A DNA stretch of 64,000 nucleotides from contig NZ_ARYK01000001.1 in the NCBI RefSeq assembly GCF_000685275.1, positions 992,001-1,056,000 of the forward strand, given 5' to 3'. This DNA comes from Hyphomonas johnsonii MHS-2. GTDB taxonomy: Bacteria > Pseudomonadota > Alphaproteobacteria > Caulobacterales > Hyphomonadaceae. The notes under the pieces are model-generated. The model ran no database searches and was not told the origin of the DNA. It saw only the letters and a list, made by a program, of their open reading frames with translations. Numbering within the stretch: position 1 is the first letter of the stretch; every line of letters starts with the position of its first letter. Positions 1-8,768 of the stretch are shown here, piece after piece. A program made the position numbers and the translations under genes.

Positions 1-444
1 CTCTACAAGAAGCTCGACAAGCTTGAAGACGAAGTGTCCGACCTTACGGCGAAGGCCAAGTCGTTTGCAGGTGACGTGAACCTGAAGGCGCGCCTGGCTC
101 GTCTGACGGCTGAAATCGAAGCTGTCGCCGGGGAGACTGGTACAGAAGTCGCCAAGACAGCCAAGAAAGCTGCGAAAAAGACATCTGCGGCTGTCAAACA
201 GGCCGTCGCTGCCAAGACCGAACCCAAGGCAAAGGCGAAGACTGCCGCCGCTGACGATCTGTCCAAGATCACGGGCGTTGGTCCGGCCATGGTGAAAAAG
301 CTCGCAGCTGAAGGCATCACCACCTACGCGCAAATCGCTGCGCTGAAGAAGGCAGAGATCGCTGCTCTCGATGACAAGATCGTCGCGCGTGGTCGCATCA
401 CCCGGAACAACTGGGTGAAGCAGGCGAAAGCCCTGATGAAGTAA
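1..444 (+). CDS. Lys/Ala-rich coiled-coil protein with C-terminal helix-hairpin-helix domain (5' end missing)
   Basis: The reading frame is open from base 1, so the gene starts left of the window; the GTG at 34 is only an internal valine. The visible part has a charged coiled-coil stretch, then an Ala/Lys-rich histone-H1-like linker (codons about 50-82). The last 60 residues are a helix-hairpin-helix module with the core KITGVGPAMVKKL, of the type found as C-terminal extensions on alphaproteobacterial ribosomal protein L21 and NuoE. It lies next to phaC and phaZ, and the coiled coil plus Lys/Ala-rich tail recalls phasin/PhaF-like granule proteins that can also touch DNA. That role is inferred from context only. 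A hairpin follows the stop. Confidence 0.6.
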   Translation, partial: LYKKLDKLEDEVSDLTAKAKSFAGDVNLKARLARLTAEIEAVAGETGTEVAKTAKKAAKKTSAAVKQAVAAKTEPKAKAKTAAADDLSKITGVGPAMVKKLAAEGITTYAQIAALKKAEIAALDDKIVARGRITRNNWVKQAKALMK

Positions 445-459
445 GGCTGCCGGAACGTG

Positions 460-491
460 ACGGGTGGCTTCAGAAAGAAGCCGCCCGTTTC
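460..491 (+). terminator. Rho-independent terminator after the truncated gene
   Basis: Inverted repeat ACGGGTGGCTT / AAGCCGCCCGT (one G-T wobble) with a 7-nt loop, followed by TTTCC. It starts 16 nt after the stop at 444 and reaches the 3' end of the convergent TetR gene. Confidence 0.6.
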
Positions 492-492
492 C

Positions 493-1125
493 TCAGGCCC
501 CGGTCGACTCGTAGTGAGCGATCATCCGGGTCAGGGCCCCGAACCCGGCCTCACCCATATAGGGAACAATGAGGCACATCACCTGGAACACGGTTTTGTG
601 GATCAGGGCAGGGCCATCGTGAACCGCGTTGCCTATGCTGTCATTGGCGAGCCAGAAAGTGATTGTCATCATGATCTGGTCTGTCAGCGCGGATTGCAGG
701 CGAGGGTCCATGCGCAGGATTTCGTCTCGTGCCAGGTCCCCGAGGACGCGCTCCAGCGTGTTTCGCTTCTCGGACATCAATGCGCGAAAGCGGACAGCAA
801 GGTCGGGATAGCGATCAAGCAGAATCCCGAGGTCGCGATAGAAGAACCGGAAGTCGTAGATTTCCTCAAGGATGATGTAGAGATAGATCCAGTTGTCCTC
901 GATCGACGTGACGCCGCCCTTGGACCCTCTGAGGATCACACGCATTTCGTCCTCGAACTGGTCGTACAAGGCTCGGATGATCGCGTCCTTGCCCTTGAAG
1001 TGATAGTAAAGGTTGCCGGGACTGATTTCGAGCGCGTTTGAAATATCGACAGCCGTTTGCTGTGCTTCGCCTTCATCATTGAAGAGAAGCAAGCTGACTT
1101 GAAGGATACGATCACGTGTTTTCAT
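493..1125 (-). CDS. TetR/AcrR-family transcriptional regulator
   Basis: 210-residue one-component regulator. The N-terminal helix-turn-helix (about residues 5-50) carries the family signature around the residues SPGNLYYHFKGKDAI. The C-terminal helical ligand domain is unassigned. The ATG at 1125 (MKTRDRIL) is preferred over an upstream GTG at 1158, because that GTG lies beside the predicted -10 element. The gene is divergent from phaC, and a perfect 13-bp palindrome overlaps its -35 box, so autoregulation and control of the PHA genes are likely. The effector is unknown; acyl-CoA or hydroxyacyl compounds are a guess from context. Confidence 0.85.
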   Translation of the reverse strand: MKTRDRILQVSLLLFNDEGEAQQTAVDISNALEISPGNLYYHFKGKDAIIRALYDQFEDEMRVILRGSKGGVTSIEDNWIYLYIILEEIYDFRFFYRDLGILLDRYPDLAVRFRALMSEKRNTLERVLGDLARDEILRMDPRLQSALTDQIMMTITFWLANDSIGNAVHDGPALIHKTVFQVMCLIVPYMGEAGFGALTRMIAHYESTGA

Positions 1126-1150
1126 GTTCCGACTTGCAGTTTGACACGCA

Positions 1151-1188
1151 ATTATCACTATGGAACGAATTTTGTTTCAAAGTTTGAA
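1151..1188 (-). promoter_or_regulatory. tetR promoter with overlapping operator palindrome
   Basis: Read on the minus strand, TTGAAA (1175-1180) and GATAAT (1151-1156) are separated by 18 bp and lie just upstream of the TetR ATG. The palindrome TTCAAA-G-TTTGAA (1176-1188) covers the -35 box and is the best operator candidate. Confidence 0.5.
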
Positions 1189-1194
1189 CGTCTG

Positions 1195-1213
1195 TCTTTC
1201 CGGAATGGAAAGA
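1195..1213. promoter_or_regulatory. Second inverted repeat in the tetR-phaC gap
   Basis: TCTTTCC-N5-GGAAAGA, perfect 7-bp arms, between the tetR promoter and the phaC start. It could be a second operator site or a hairpin in the phaC leader. Confidence 0.35.
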
Positions 1214-1282
1214 GAATATAGTTAAGCCGGCACCGTGGATCCTTCTGTTTGCGGAAGACCGGCACACAAAGGGATGATCGAA

Positions 1283-2971
1283 ATGCCTACACCCCAAGAA
1301 GAGATTGCGCAGAACGCCGCTCAGAATACGACCGCCCTGAATCCCTTGCTCGGGGGGATCAATCGGCAGGAACTGGTAGGCGCCGTGGCGATGATGCTCC
1401 GGTCGACGATGACCAATCCCGTCACGACCGCCAAGACGGCCGGCAAGATCACTGCCGAGAATGCGAAAATCCTGCTCGGCAAGAGCGATCGGGAGGCTGA
1501 CCGCAAGGATCGGCGTTTCAAGGATCCCGCCTGGCAGCACAATCCCTTCTACAAGCGCGGCATGCAGGCCTATCTGGCGACGCAGGACCACCTCAATGAC
1601 TGGGTCAGCGAGCTCAAGATGACCGAGTTGGAGCACGCCCGGGCAAAATTCGTGATGGGCATGATTACCGACGCGCTCGCGCCCACCAACACTTTGCTCG
1701 GCAATCCCGCCGCGACGAAACGGCTTGTCGACTCCGGTGGCATGTCCCTCCTCAAGGGGCTGCAAAATCTCTACACAGACATCACCAAGAATGGTGGCAT
1801 GCCATCCCAGGTCGACAAGCGCCCGTTCAAGGTCGGCGAAAACCTCGCGACATCCAAGGGGGCGGTCGTCTGGAAGAACGAGCTGCTGGAACTCATCCAG
1901 TACGCACCGATCACAGAAAAGGTGCACAAGACACCGATCCTGATCATTCCGCCGCAAATCAACAAGTTCTACGCAAACGACCTGACGCCGATGACCTCGA
2001 TCATCCAGTTCCTCCTGGCGATGGAACTGCAGCCCTTCATCGTTTCCTGGCGCAATCCGACGCGAGAGAACGCGGAATGGGGCCTGTCTGATTATGTCGA
2101 CAGCCTTGTCCAGGCGAGCGAGGTGATCCGGAAGATCACCAAGTCGTCGAAAATCAACGTCGGTGGCGCCTGCTCCGGCGGCATCACGACCGCGACGTTC
2201 GCCAGCCTCCTCGCCGCCGCCGATGACAAGCGCATCAATTCCCTGACATTCATGGTTTGCGTTCTCAATCCAGAGCGTGACGACAGCGACCTTGGCCAGA
2301 TTGTCTCGGACGGCAGCCTCGAAATTGCCCGCAAGTATTCGCGCCGGAAAGGCATCCTGAAAGGCGACGATCTCGCCCGGATGTTTGCCTGGATGCGCCC
2401 GAACGACCTGATCTGGAACTATGTCGTCAACAACTATCTGATGGGCGAAGATCCGCCTCCCTACGACGTCTTGTTCTGGAATAATGACACGACCAACCTG
2501 CCGGCCCAGCTGCACTCCGACTATCTTGACCTCGGAATGACACAGCCATTTGCCAATCCCGGCACAGTCGAGGTTGCCGGCCACATGGCAGACCTGACAA
2601 AGGTCACGTGTGACGCGTTTGTCGTGGCCGGGCTGACCGACCACATCACGCCGTGGAAGGCCTGCTACCGCACGCCGGCACTGCTGGGATCCAAGAATGT
2701 CGAGTTTGTCCTGTCGTCCAGTGGCCATCTCCAGTCGCTGATCAATCCGCCCGGAAACCCCAAGGCCAAGTATTTCCGCAGCTCCGACATCAAGCCGACT
2801 GCAGATGAATGGGCCGCGACAGCCGAAGAACAAGCCGGATCCTGGTGGCCGCGCTGGGGCGAATGGCTCAAAGAGCGTTCCGGTGCACTGAAGGCTGCGC
2901 CGAAAGCTTGCGGCACCGAGGCATTCCCCCCACTTTATCCGGCACCAGGCCGATATGTGTTCGACGAATAG
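1283..2971 (+). CDS. phaC: Class I poly(3-hydroxyalkanoate) synthase
   Basis: 562-residue polymerase that links 3-hydroxyacyl-CoA monomers into PHA at the granule surface. The PhaC N-terminal region is followed by the alpha/beta-hydrolase core. The modified lipase box reads GGACSGG with catalytic Cys297; Asp453 (in TDHITPWKACY) and His482 (in SSSGHLQSL) complete the triad. Length and motif fit class I synthases acting without PhaE or PhaR. The ATG at 1283 is chosen because AAAGGG sits 9 nt upstream; an ATG at 1274 would lie directly on that site. phaZ follows 38 nt downstream, so the two are probably one transcript. Transcription is probably under the divergent TetR regulator. Confidence 0.95.
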   Translation: MPTPQEEIAQNAAQNTTALNPLLGGINRQELVGAVAMMLRSTMTNPVTTAKTAGKITAENAKILLGKSDREADRKDRRFKDPAWQHNPFYKRGMQAYLATQDHLNDWVSELKMTELEHARAKFVMGMITDALAPTNTLLGNPAATKRLVDSGGMSLLKGLQNLYTDITKNGGMPSQVDKRPFKVGENLATSKGAVVWKNELLELIQYAPITEKVHKTPILIIPPQINKFYANDLTPMTSIIQFLLAMELQPFIVSWRNPTRENAEWGLSDYVDSLVQASEVIRKITKSSKINVGGACSGGITTATFASLLAAADDKRINSLTFMVCVLNPERDDSDLGQIVSDGSLEIARKYSRRKGILKGDDLARMFAWMRPNDLIWNYVVNNYLMGEDPPPYDVLFWNNDTTNLPAQLHSDYLDLGMTQPFANPGTVEVAGHMADLTKVTCDAFVVAGLTDHITPWKACYRTPALLGSKNVEFVLSSSGHLQSLINPPGNPKAKYFRSSDIKPTADEWAATAEEQAGSWWPRWGEWLKERSGALKAAPKACGTEAFPPLYPAPGRYVFDE

Positions 2972-3009
2972 GGCAGTCCCGTCCTCCCTGAATCGCAAGG
3001 AAATGTTCA

Positions 3010-3852
3010 ATGGCTGCAACTGAGCCGCGCCCAAGGATCACCATGCAGGACGTCGAAGGCGTTCAGCTGCGCACCGCGTTCTGGCCGGCAAAGGTCGACG
3101 CGGGCAATCGCGCGCTGCTGTTCTTCAACGGCATCGGCGCAAATCTCGAGCTGACGAACGCGCTCGGCGACATGTTTCCTGACCGCGACATCATCACGTT
3201 CGATGTGCCCGGTGTCGGCAAGAGCCCGGTGACGCAATGGCCTTATCGGCCATGGATGCTCGCCCGCTGGGCCCGCAAGCTGCTCGACCAGTTCCACATC
3301 GACGAGGTTGATGTGATGGGTGTTTCGTGGGGCGGGGCCCTGGCCCAGCAATTCGCCTTCCAGTACCGCAACCGCGTCGGAAAGCTGATCCTGTGTGCCA
3401 CCACGGCCGGCATGACGATGATCCCGGGCAAGCCGGCATCTCTGTCGAAAATGGTCGATGCCCGCCGGTACACTGATCCGAACTACATGCGCGACAATTT
3501 CGCGACGCTCTATGGCGACGAGGCGGACGCCCAGGCTGGCAACCATATCGACAACCTGATGGCGCCGGACCCGAAAGGCTATGTCTACCAGCTGCTGGCC
3601 TTCCTGGGCTGGTCGAGCCTGCCGTTCATCCGCTTTCTCAAGATGCCGACCCTGGTCATGATGGGTGACAAGGATTCCATCGTCCCGCTCGCCAACGGGC
3701 GCATCCTCAAGGTCGCATTGCCGAATTCACGCCTGCATGTCGTCGAGGGCGGCGGGCACCTCTTCCTGGTCACCCGCGCTGCAGAGACGGCCGCTGTCAT
3801 CAAGGCCTTCCTCAACGAACCGGTTGAAGCCGAAGCTCGCGCGGCCGCCTAG
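3010..3852 (+). CDS. phaZ: Intracellular PHA depolymerase (alpha/beta hydrolase)
   Basis: 280-residue alpha/beta hydrolase resembling the pseudomonad intracellular medium-chain PHA depolymerase along its whole length, including the blocks LLFFNGIGANLEL, FDVPGVG and GVSWGGALAQQFA. Ser106 in GVSWGG is the nucleophile, Asp220 or Asp222 in MGDKDS the acid and His250 in GGGHLFL the base. It would release hydroxyacyl units from stored polymer. It follows phaC and overlaps the convergent AMP-ligase gene by 4 nt. A looser assignment as an unspecific hydrolase is possible, but synteny supports PhaZ. Confidence 0.88.
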   Translation: MAATEPRPRITMQDVEGVQLRTAFWPAKVDAGNRALLFFNGIGANLELTNALGDMFPDRDIITFDVPGVGKSPVTQWPYRPWMLARWARKLLDQFHIDEVDVMGVSWGGALAQQFAFQYRNRVGKLILCATTAGMTMIPGKPASLSKMVDARRYTDPNYMRDNFATLYGDEADAQAGNHIDNLMAPDPKGYVYQLLAFLGWSSLPFIRFLKMPTLVMMGDKDSIVPLANGRILKVALPNSRLHVVEGGGHLFLVTRAAETAAVIKAFLNEPVEAEARAAA

Positions 3853-5426
3853 ATCGCCATCAGGTCTTCGGCCTGCTTCTGGACGGCGGCATAGTCGATC
3901 TTGCCAGTGCCGAGCACGGCGATGGCGGCGACATGGAACACACGCCGCGGCACGGCCAGCTCCGGCACACCGTGATTCTGCGCCCAGGCGAGAATGTCCT
4001 CACGGTTGCAGGCATCGGTATCGCTTAACAGGATGACCTGTTCACCCTTGCGCGGGTCCGGCAGCGTCACCGCCGCGTGCAGGTTGTCCGGCCATACCGC
4101 GCTCGCACAATTCTCCACCACCGCCAGCGAAACCATCTCGCCGCCAATCTTGGCGAACCGCTTCACCCGGCCCATGATCCGAATGAATCCCTCATCATCG
4201 ATCGCAACGATGTCGCCGGTATCGTGCCATCCGCCCTCGGGCCGCTCGAGCACGCCGGGCCGGGAAGGCCGCAGGTATCCCAGCATGATGTTCGGCCCGC
4301 GAATTTGCAGCTTTCCGCCTTCGGGAATGCCGTCAACCGGGATCAGCTTTGACTCCATGTCCGACATCAGCAGGCCGACCGTTCCTGGCTTGTTGCGCTC
4401 CCACTGGTTTGCCGCGACCACGGGCGACGCTTCAGTCGCGCCATAGCCTTCAAGGATTTCAATCTCGAACTTGCGGCGCACCAGCGCCCGTGTCTCGTCC
4501 TTCACGCGCTCTGCGCCACACACGGCAAGCCGTACGGAGTCCATATCGCCTTCCGCGCCGGTCCGCGCGTACTGGGAAATGAACGTATCCGTCGCGAGCA
4601 ATATGGTCGATCCGGTACTGCGTATACGTTTCACGATCTCGCGCGGCTGCAGCGGCGTCGGATGGAACATCACCTGGATGCCCGCGACCAGAGGCAGAAT
4701 CGCCCCGACCGTCAGCCCGAAACAATGGAAGGTCGGCAGCGGATTGAACAATCTGTCCGTATCCGGGCTCAGGCCGATATGCGCCCGCACCTGCTCGACA
4801 TTCGCCATCACGTTTTCATGGCTGAGAACGACACCCTTGGGCTCGCCTTCGGTGCCGGACGTGAAAAGGACCACCGCGGGCGATTTGTAGCGCGCCTGTT
4901 TCCGGAACAGCCCCGGCATGACGGGGCCGAGCGCGGCCGCGATCTTGTTGCCGACAGTCAGGCTTTCGCGGACGTCCTCAAGGTAGACGATTTCGACAAC
5001 CCGCCCGAGTTCCTCGATCAGGGTCTCCAGGCCGCCCAGTTCCACGAACTTCCGGGCGGTGACGATCCGCTTTACTTCAGCCGCTTCCATCGCGGCCTTG
5101 AGGTTCCGCGAGCCTGCGGTGAAGTTCAGCATCGCCGGAACACGCCCAAAAGCGCTGATGGCATAAAACGCGATCACGGCGCCGGCGCCGGTTGGCAGCA
5201 TCACACCGACCGCTTCGCCGGCTTTCGTGCCCTTCTTGAGGGCAGACCCCAGGCCGAAGGATGCCCGGATGATTTCCTTGTAAGTCAGCTCCCGCTCATC
5301 GCCATCGACGACAATCACCTTGTTCGCACCAAATTCCCGTTTGGCGCGCATGAGGGCCGCAAAAAGGTCTGTTCGGGTGCGTGATGGGCGGTAGGGGATA
5401 GGGGATGGTATTGCGACGTTAATCAT
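3849..5426 (-). CDS. Aas-like acyl-ACP synthetase / AMP-dependent ligase
   Basis: 525-residue adenylate-forming enzyme. The P-loop-like A3 motif is [12 protein letters not shown], the A5 motif is [10 protein letters not shown] and the A7/A8 region contains WHDTGDIV and [13 protein letters not shown]. The closest match I recognise is the acyl-ACP synthetase half of E. coli Aas (note [12 protein letters not shown] and VPELAVPR). The N-terminal PlsC-like acyltransferase half of Aas is absent. It would activate a fatty acid with ATP and load it onto ACP or CoA. The ATG at 5426 is used; a TTG one codon upstream is weaker. A perfect 12-bp palindrome CAAGGGCCCTTG (5427-5438) lies over the ribosome-binding region. 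Confidence 0.85.
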   Translation of the reverse strand: MINVAIPSPIPYRPSRTRTDLFAALMRAKREFGANKVIVVDGDERELTYKEIIRASFGLGSALKKGTKAGEAVGVMLPTGAGAVIAFYAISAFGRVPAMLNFTAGSRNLKAAMEAAEVKRIVTARKFVELGGLETLIEELGRVVEIVYLEDVRESLTVGNKIAAALGPVMPGLFRKQARYKSPAVVLFTSGTEGEPKGVVLSHENVMANVEQVRAHIGLSPDTDRLFNPLPTFHCFGLTVGAILPLVAGIQVMFHPTPLQPREIVKRIRSTGSTILLATDTFISQYARTGAEGDMDSVRLAVCGAERVKDETRALVRRKFEIEILEGYGATEASPVVAANQWERNKPGTVGLLMSDMESKLIPVDGIPEGGKLQIRGPNIMLGYLRPSRPGVLERPEGGWHDTGDIVAIDDEGFIRIMGRVKRFAKIGGEMVSLAVVENCASAVWPDNLHAAVTLPDPRKGEQVILLSDTDACNREDILAWAQNHGVPELAVPRRVFHVAAIAVLGTGKIDYAAVQKQAEDLMAI

Positions 5427-5577
5427 CAAGGGCCCTTGTGACGGCGAAGCCTCCGCTTCAAATCTTGTAACATTTTGTCACGTACGGGCCCCGGCGCAAC
5501 ACTTATTGCAAGTTTGCATATGCACTCTGCACTGCATTCTCCTTGATGAATCAGCAGCGGACGTCCATCTTCCCGGA

Positions 5578-6549
5578 ATGACAACGATCATCGACCTCAG
5601 CCCATCGGGCCGCAAGCATCGCCACCCGGAAAAGCAGGCGCGTCCGGATACTCCCCTCATGCGCAAGCCGGACTGGATCCGCGTGAAGGCGCCGACATCG
5701 GCTGGTTATGCCGAAACGCGGGAAATCGTGAAATCGAAAGGCCTGATCACCGTGTGTGAGGAGGCCGGATGCCCGAATATCGGCGAATGCTGGGAGAAGA
5801 AGCACGCGACCATGATGATTCTGGGCGACGTGTGCACACGGGCCTGCTCCTTCTGCAACGTGTCCACCGGCAAGCCGATGGCAGGAGTCGACGCCGACGA
5901 ACCCCGGCGCGTCGGTGACGCTGTCGCCGAAATGGGGCTTGAGCACGTCGTCATCACCTCCGTTGACCGCGACGACCTGGAAGACGGCGGCGCAATGCAT
6001 TTTGTTCAGGTCATCGCCGCAATCCGGGCCGCATCGCCCGGCACCACGGTCGAGATCCTGACTCCCGACTTCCTGCGCAAGGACGGCTGGGAAAACCACG
6101 TGATCGACGCCCGCCCGGACGTGTTCAACCACAATCTCGAAACCGTGCCGCGCCTCTACCACAGCATTCGTCCCGGTGCCCGCTACTTCCACTCCCTGCG
6201 CCTGCTGCAAAAGGTCAAGGATCGTGACCCCTCGCAGTTCACCAAATCCGGCCTGATGGTTGGTCTCGGCGAAACCAAGGAAGAGGTTTTGCAGGTGATG
6301 GACGACATGCGCTCGGCCGACGTCGATTTCCTGACCATCGGCCAATACCTGCAGCCCACGCGAAAGCATGCGGCGATCGACCGTTTCGTCACGCCTGAAG
6401 AGTTCAAGGCGCTGGAAGAAATCGCGCGCGCCAAGGGGTTCCTCATGGTGTCCGCCACGCCTTTGACGCGCTCCAGTTACCATGCCGGCGAAGACTTCGC
6501 CCAGATGCGTGCAGCGCGCGAAGCCAAGCTAGCGGCCCTCTCGGCTTAG
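5578..6549 (+). CDS. lipA: Lipoyl synthase (radical SAM)
   Basis: 323-residue enzyme that inserts two sulfurs into octanoyl chains on lipoyl domains, including the PDH lipoyl domains encoded at 49.2-51.9 kb. It shows the auxiliary cluster motif C60-x4-C65-x5-C71 and the radical-SAM motif C86-x3-C90-x2-C93. The ATG at 5578 (MTTIIDLSP) gives a normal N-terminus; the longer open frame to 5506 has no family resemblance. The next gene starts 1 nt after the stop, as is typical in alphaproteobacteria. Confidence 0.96.
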   Translation: MTTIIDLSPSGRKHRHPEKQARPDTPLMRKPDWIRVKAPTSAGYAETREIVKSKGLITVCEEAGCPNIGECWEKKHATMMILGDVCTRACSFCNVSTGKPMAGVDADEPRRVGDAVAEMGLEHVVITSVDRDDLEDGGAMHFVQVIAAIRAASPGTTVEILTPDFLRKDGWENHVIDARPDVFNHNLETVPRLYHSIRPGARYFHSLRLLQKVKDRDPSQFTKSGLMVGLGETKEEVLQVMDDMRSADVDFLTIGQYLQPTRKHAAIDRFVTPEEFKALEEIARAKGFLMVSATPLTRSSYHAGEDFAQMRAAREAKLAALSA

Positions 6550-6550
6550 C

Positions 6551-7027
6551 ATGCCTCGCTTTTCGAAATCGATGCGCGTGCCTTACTCGCCCGCGCAGGC
6601 ATTCGATCTTGTCTCCGACATTGCCAGTTATCCGGACTTCATAAAATGGATAACGGCGATGCGGGTGTCGGGGGAGCAAGTTGACGAATCCGGCGTCCGC
6701 CACATGCGCGGCGATGCAGTTGTCGGTTTCAAGGGATTTGTAGAGCGTTTTTCGACCGCCGTGTCAGCCGACAGGGAGCAGGGTACGGTTGTCGCGTCGC
6801 TGATACAGGGGCCGTTCCGGAGGCTGAAGGCACAATGGCGCATCGAACCCCGCGCCCAGGGCGGCGCGGATATCGCGCTGGAAATAGACTATGAATTCAA
6901 GAATGTACTGATTGCCGTGCTTGCCGCGGCCAACCATGACACGGCCGTCAATCGCATCATGTCTGCTTTCCTTGATGAGGCGAAACGGCGTTACGCGGTC
7001 ACGCCTAGCGCATCTGCACCTGAATGA
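6551..7027 (+). CDS. Coq10/RatA-family START-like (SRPBCC) protein
   Basis: 158-residue protein of the polyketide-cyclase/START fold. The family opening is present (residues SKSMRVPYSPAQAFDLVSDI), as is the C-terminal helix with FLDEAKRRY. Coq10 homologues bind ubiquinone and help respiratory function; the E. coli homologue RatA has been described as a ribosome-association toxin, but the ubiquinone role is the more likely one here. It lies 1 nt behind lipA, so co-transcription is expected. The 3' end overlaps the convergent pncC gene by 23 nt. Confidence 0.88.
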   Translation: MPRFSKSMRVPYSPAQAFDLVSDIASYPDFIKWITAMRVSGEQVDESGVRHMRGDAVVGFKGFVERFSTAVSADREQGTVVASLIQGPFRRLKAQWRIEPRAQGGADIALEIDYEFKNVLIAVLAAANHDTAVNRIMSAFLDEAKRRYAVTPSASAPE

Positions 7028-7499
7028 GGCCGAGCGCAGATTCCACTGCTGCCATCCGCACTTCAGACCGGCCGATCTCGCCCACCTGGATCATTTCGTG
7101 AACCACCGCCCGGTTCTCTCTGGCACACGCGACATGAACCGTACCGACCGGCTTCATCCGCGTCCCCCCACCCGGCCCGGCAACGCCCGTGATAGCCACG
7201 GCAATGTTGGCGCGGCTGGCTTCCAGCGCCCCCTCAGCCATCATCCGCGCCACGGGCTCTGACACGGCACCATAATCGGCGAGAACGTCGCCGGCGATGC
7301 CAAGGATCTCTTCCTTCGAGCGATTGGAATAAGTCACGAACCCGCGCTCGAAGACCGTCGATGAGCCGGGAATGTCGGTGAACAGGGCGGCGAGCAGGCC
7401 GCCGGTACAACTTTCGGCCGTGCATATCCTGAGACGCGCGCGTTCGGCATCGTCAAGGATCAGCATTGCGAGATTTCGGATACGATCTGGAAACATCAT
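7005..7499 (-). CDS. pncC: Nicotinamide-nucleotide amidase (CinA C-terminal domain)
   Basis: 164-residue stand-alone CinA C-domain. The signature CTAESCTGGLLAAL near the N-terminus carries the active-site region, and AITGVAGPGGG is the second conserved block. It deamidates NMN to nicotinate mononucleotide in NAD recycling. There is no N-terminal CinA/MoaB-like domain, which is normal for alphaproteobacterial paralogues. It follows ispDF with a 6-nt gap, so the two are probably one transcript. Confidence 0.9.
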   Translation of the reverse strand: MMFPDRIRNLAMLILDDAERARLRICTAESCTGGLLAALFTDIPGSSTVFERGFVTYSNRSKEEILGIAGDVLADYGAVSEPVARMMAEGALEASRANIAVAITGVAGPGGGTRMKPVGTVHVACARENRAVVHEMIQVGEIGRSEVRMAAVESALGLIQVQMR

Positions 7500-7505
7500 T
7501 GCAGC

Positions 7506-8648
7506 CTAGCGCGGCCCGGGTTTCGGCACCAGCACCGCAATTGCTTCTGCGGCAATACCTTCACGTCGGCCAGTAAATCCCAGGCCTTCCGTTGTCGTGG
7601 CCTTCACGCTTACGGCCGTCAGCGGCAGGCTCAGCAGGGCGGCAGTCCGCGCTCGCATGGCCTCTCGGTGAGGCTTCACCTTGGGACTCTCGCAGATGAT
7701 CGTGATGTCGCAACTCGTCAGCACATACCCTTCGGCTTCTGCCAGCCTCACGGCCTCGGCAAGGAATACGGCGCTGTCAGCGTCCTTCCATCGCCCGTCC
7801 GATGGCGGGAAATGGTCGCCGATATCTCCCAGGGCAACCGCACCGAAGATCGCGTCCGTCAGGGCATGCCATCCCGCATCCGCATCCGAATGCCCTTTCA
7901 GCTGCGCAGTGTGCGCAATCTGGACACCGCAGAGGGTGACATGGTCGCCAGGCTCGAACGCATGAACGTCGAAACCCTTGCCGACACGTGGCACGGATGC
8001 CGCCGGGGTCATCAGCCGTGCAACCATTTCGAAATCCTCCGGATAGGTGATCTTGTGGAGCAGGGGGTCACCGGGAATCAGCTTGATACGGCCACCTGCC
8101 GCCTCCATCGCGGCAAGATCGTCGACCAGGTCGTCGCCCGCAGCCGCCAGCGCATCCCGGATTGCACCCAGCCTGAACGCCTGCGGGGTCTGGACCCGGA
8201 ACAGGCCATCCCGGGCCACGGTGACAGTGGTTTCGCCCTTCACCATCTTGAGCGCGTCGGGCACCGGCAGGGCTGGTGCGACACCGTCCGCGTCCGCCAG
8301 GGCTTCGAGCAGGGCCGTGATCATTGCCTGGCTGATGCCGGGCCGGGCTGCGTCGTGGATCAGGACCGGGCTAAGCGCGCCTGAATCGATGCCGGCCAGG
8401 CCGTTCCGCACCGACTGGGTCCGGCTGTCCCCGCCATCCACCCGCTTCACACCCATGCCGCCCCCATGGGGCATCACCGCTTCGTCCCCCACAACCACCA
8501 CCTGACCAATGCCGGGGTGTGTCAAAAGAGCCTCAATTGACCAGTCGATGATGCGGCGACCCAACAGGGTTTCCAGCTGCTTCGGGCTGGCGCGGCCGCT
8601 GCGTTTCCCACGCCCGCCCGCAACAATGACTGCAGTTGCCAATTCCAT
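7506..8648 (-). CDS. ispDF: Bifunctional IspD/IspF (MEP isoprenoid pathway)
   Basis: 380-residue fusion. Residues 1-215 are the IspD cytidylyltransferase ([13 protein letters not shown] nucleotide loop, LIHDAARP). Residues 222-378 are IspF (metal ligands Asp227 and His229 in GFDVHAF, and His261; [10 protein letters not shown] near the end). It converts MEP to CDP-ME and CDP-MEP to MEcPP in isoprenoid precursor synthesis. The fusion is the usual alphaproteobacterial arrangement. The ATG at 8648 (MELATAV) starts the IspD fold exactly; the open frame continuing to 9011 is not part of the protein. Confidence 0.95.
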   Translation of the reverse strand: MELATAVIVAGGRGKRSGRASPKQLETLLGRRIIDWSIEALLTHPGIGQVVVVGDEAVMPHGGGMGVKRVDGGDSRTQSVRNGLAGIDSGALSPVLIHDAARPGISQAMITALLEALADADGVAPALPVPDALKMVKGETTVTVARDGLFRVQTPQAFRLGAIRDALAAAGDDLVDDLAAMEAAGGRIKLIPGDPLLHKITYPEDFEMVARLMTPAASVPRVGKGFDVHAFEPGDHVTLCGVQIAHTAQLKGHSDADAGWHALTDAIFGAVALGDIGDHFPPSDGRWKDADSAVFLAEAVRLAEAEGYVLTSCDITIICESPKVKPHREAMRARTAALLSLPLTAVSVKATTTEGLGFTGRREGIAAEAIAVLVPKPGPR

Positions 8649-8768
8649 GTCCAGCCTTGTAAGCGGGGCCGCGAAGTCTGGCCATAGGCTTTCGGAGCCA
8701 TGCCTTTTTGTGCAAGTGCGCGTCTTTTGTGCACTTGCGAAGCGATCAAAAGTCAGAACAATAGAGAT

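Noticed and set aside
1112-3034. 640-codon open frame antisense to phaC
   Set aside because: Same reason; the sense strand carries a complete PHA synthase with its catalytic triad.
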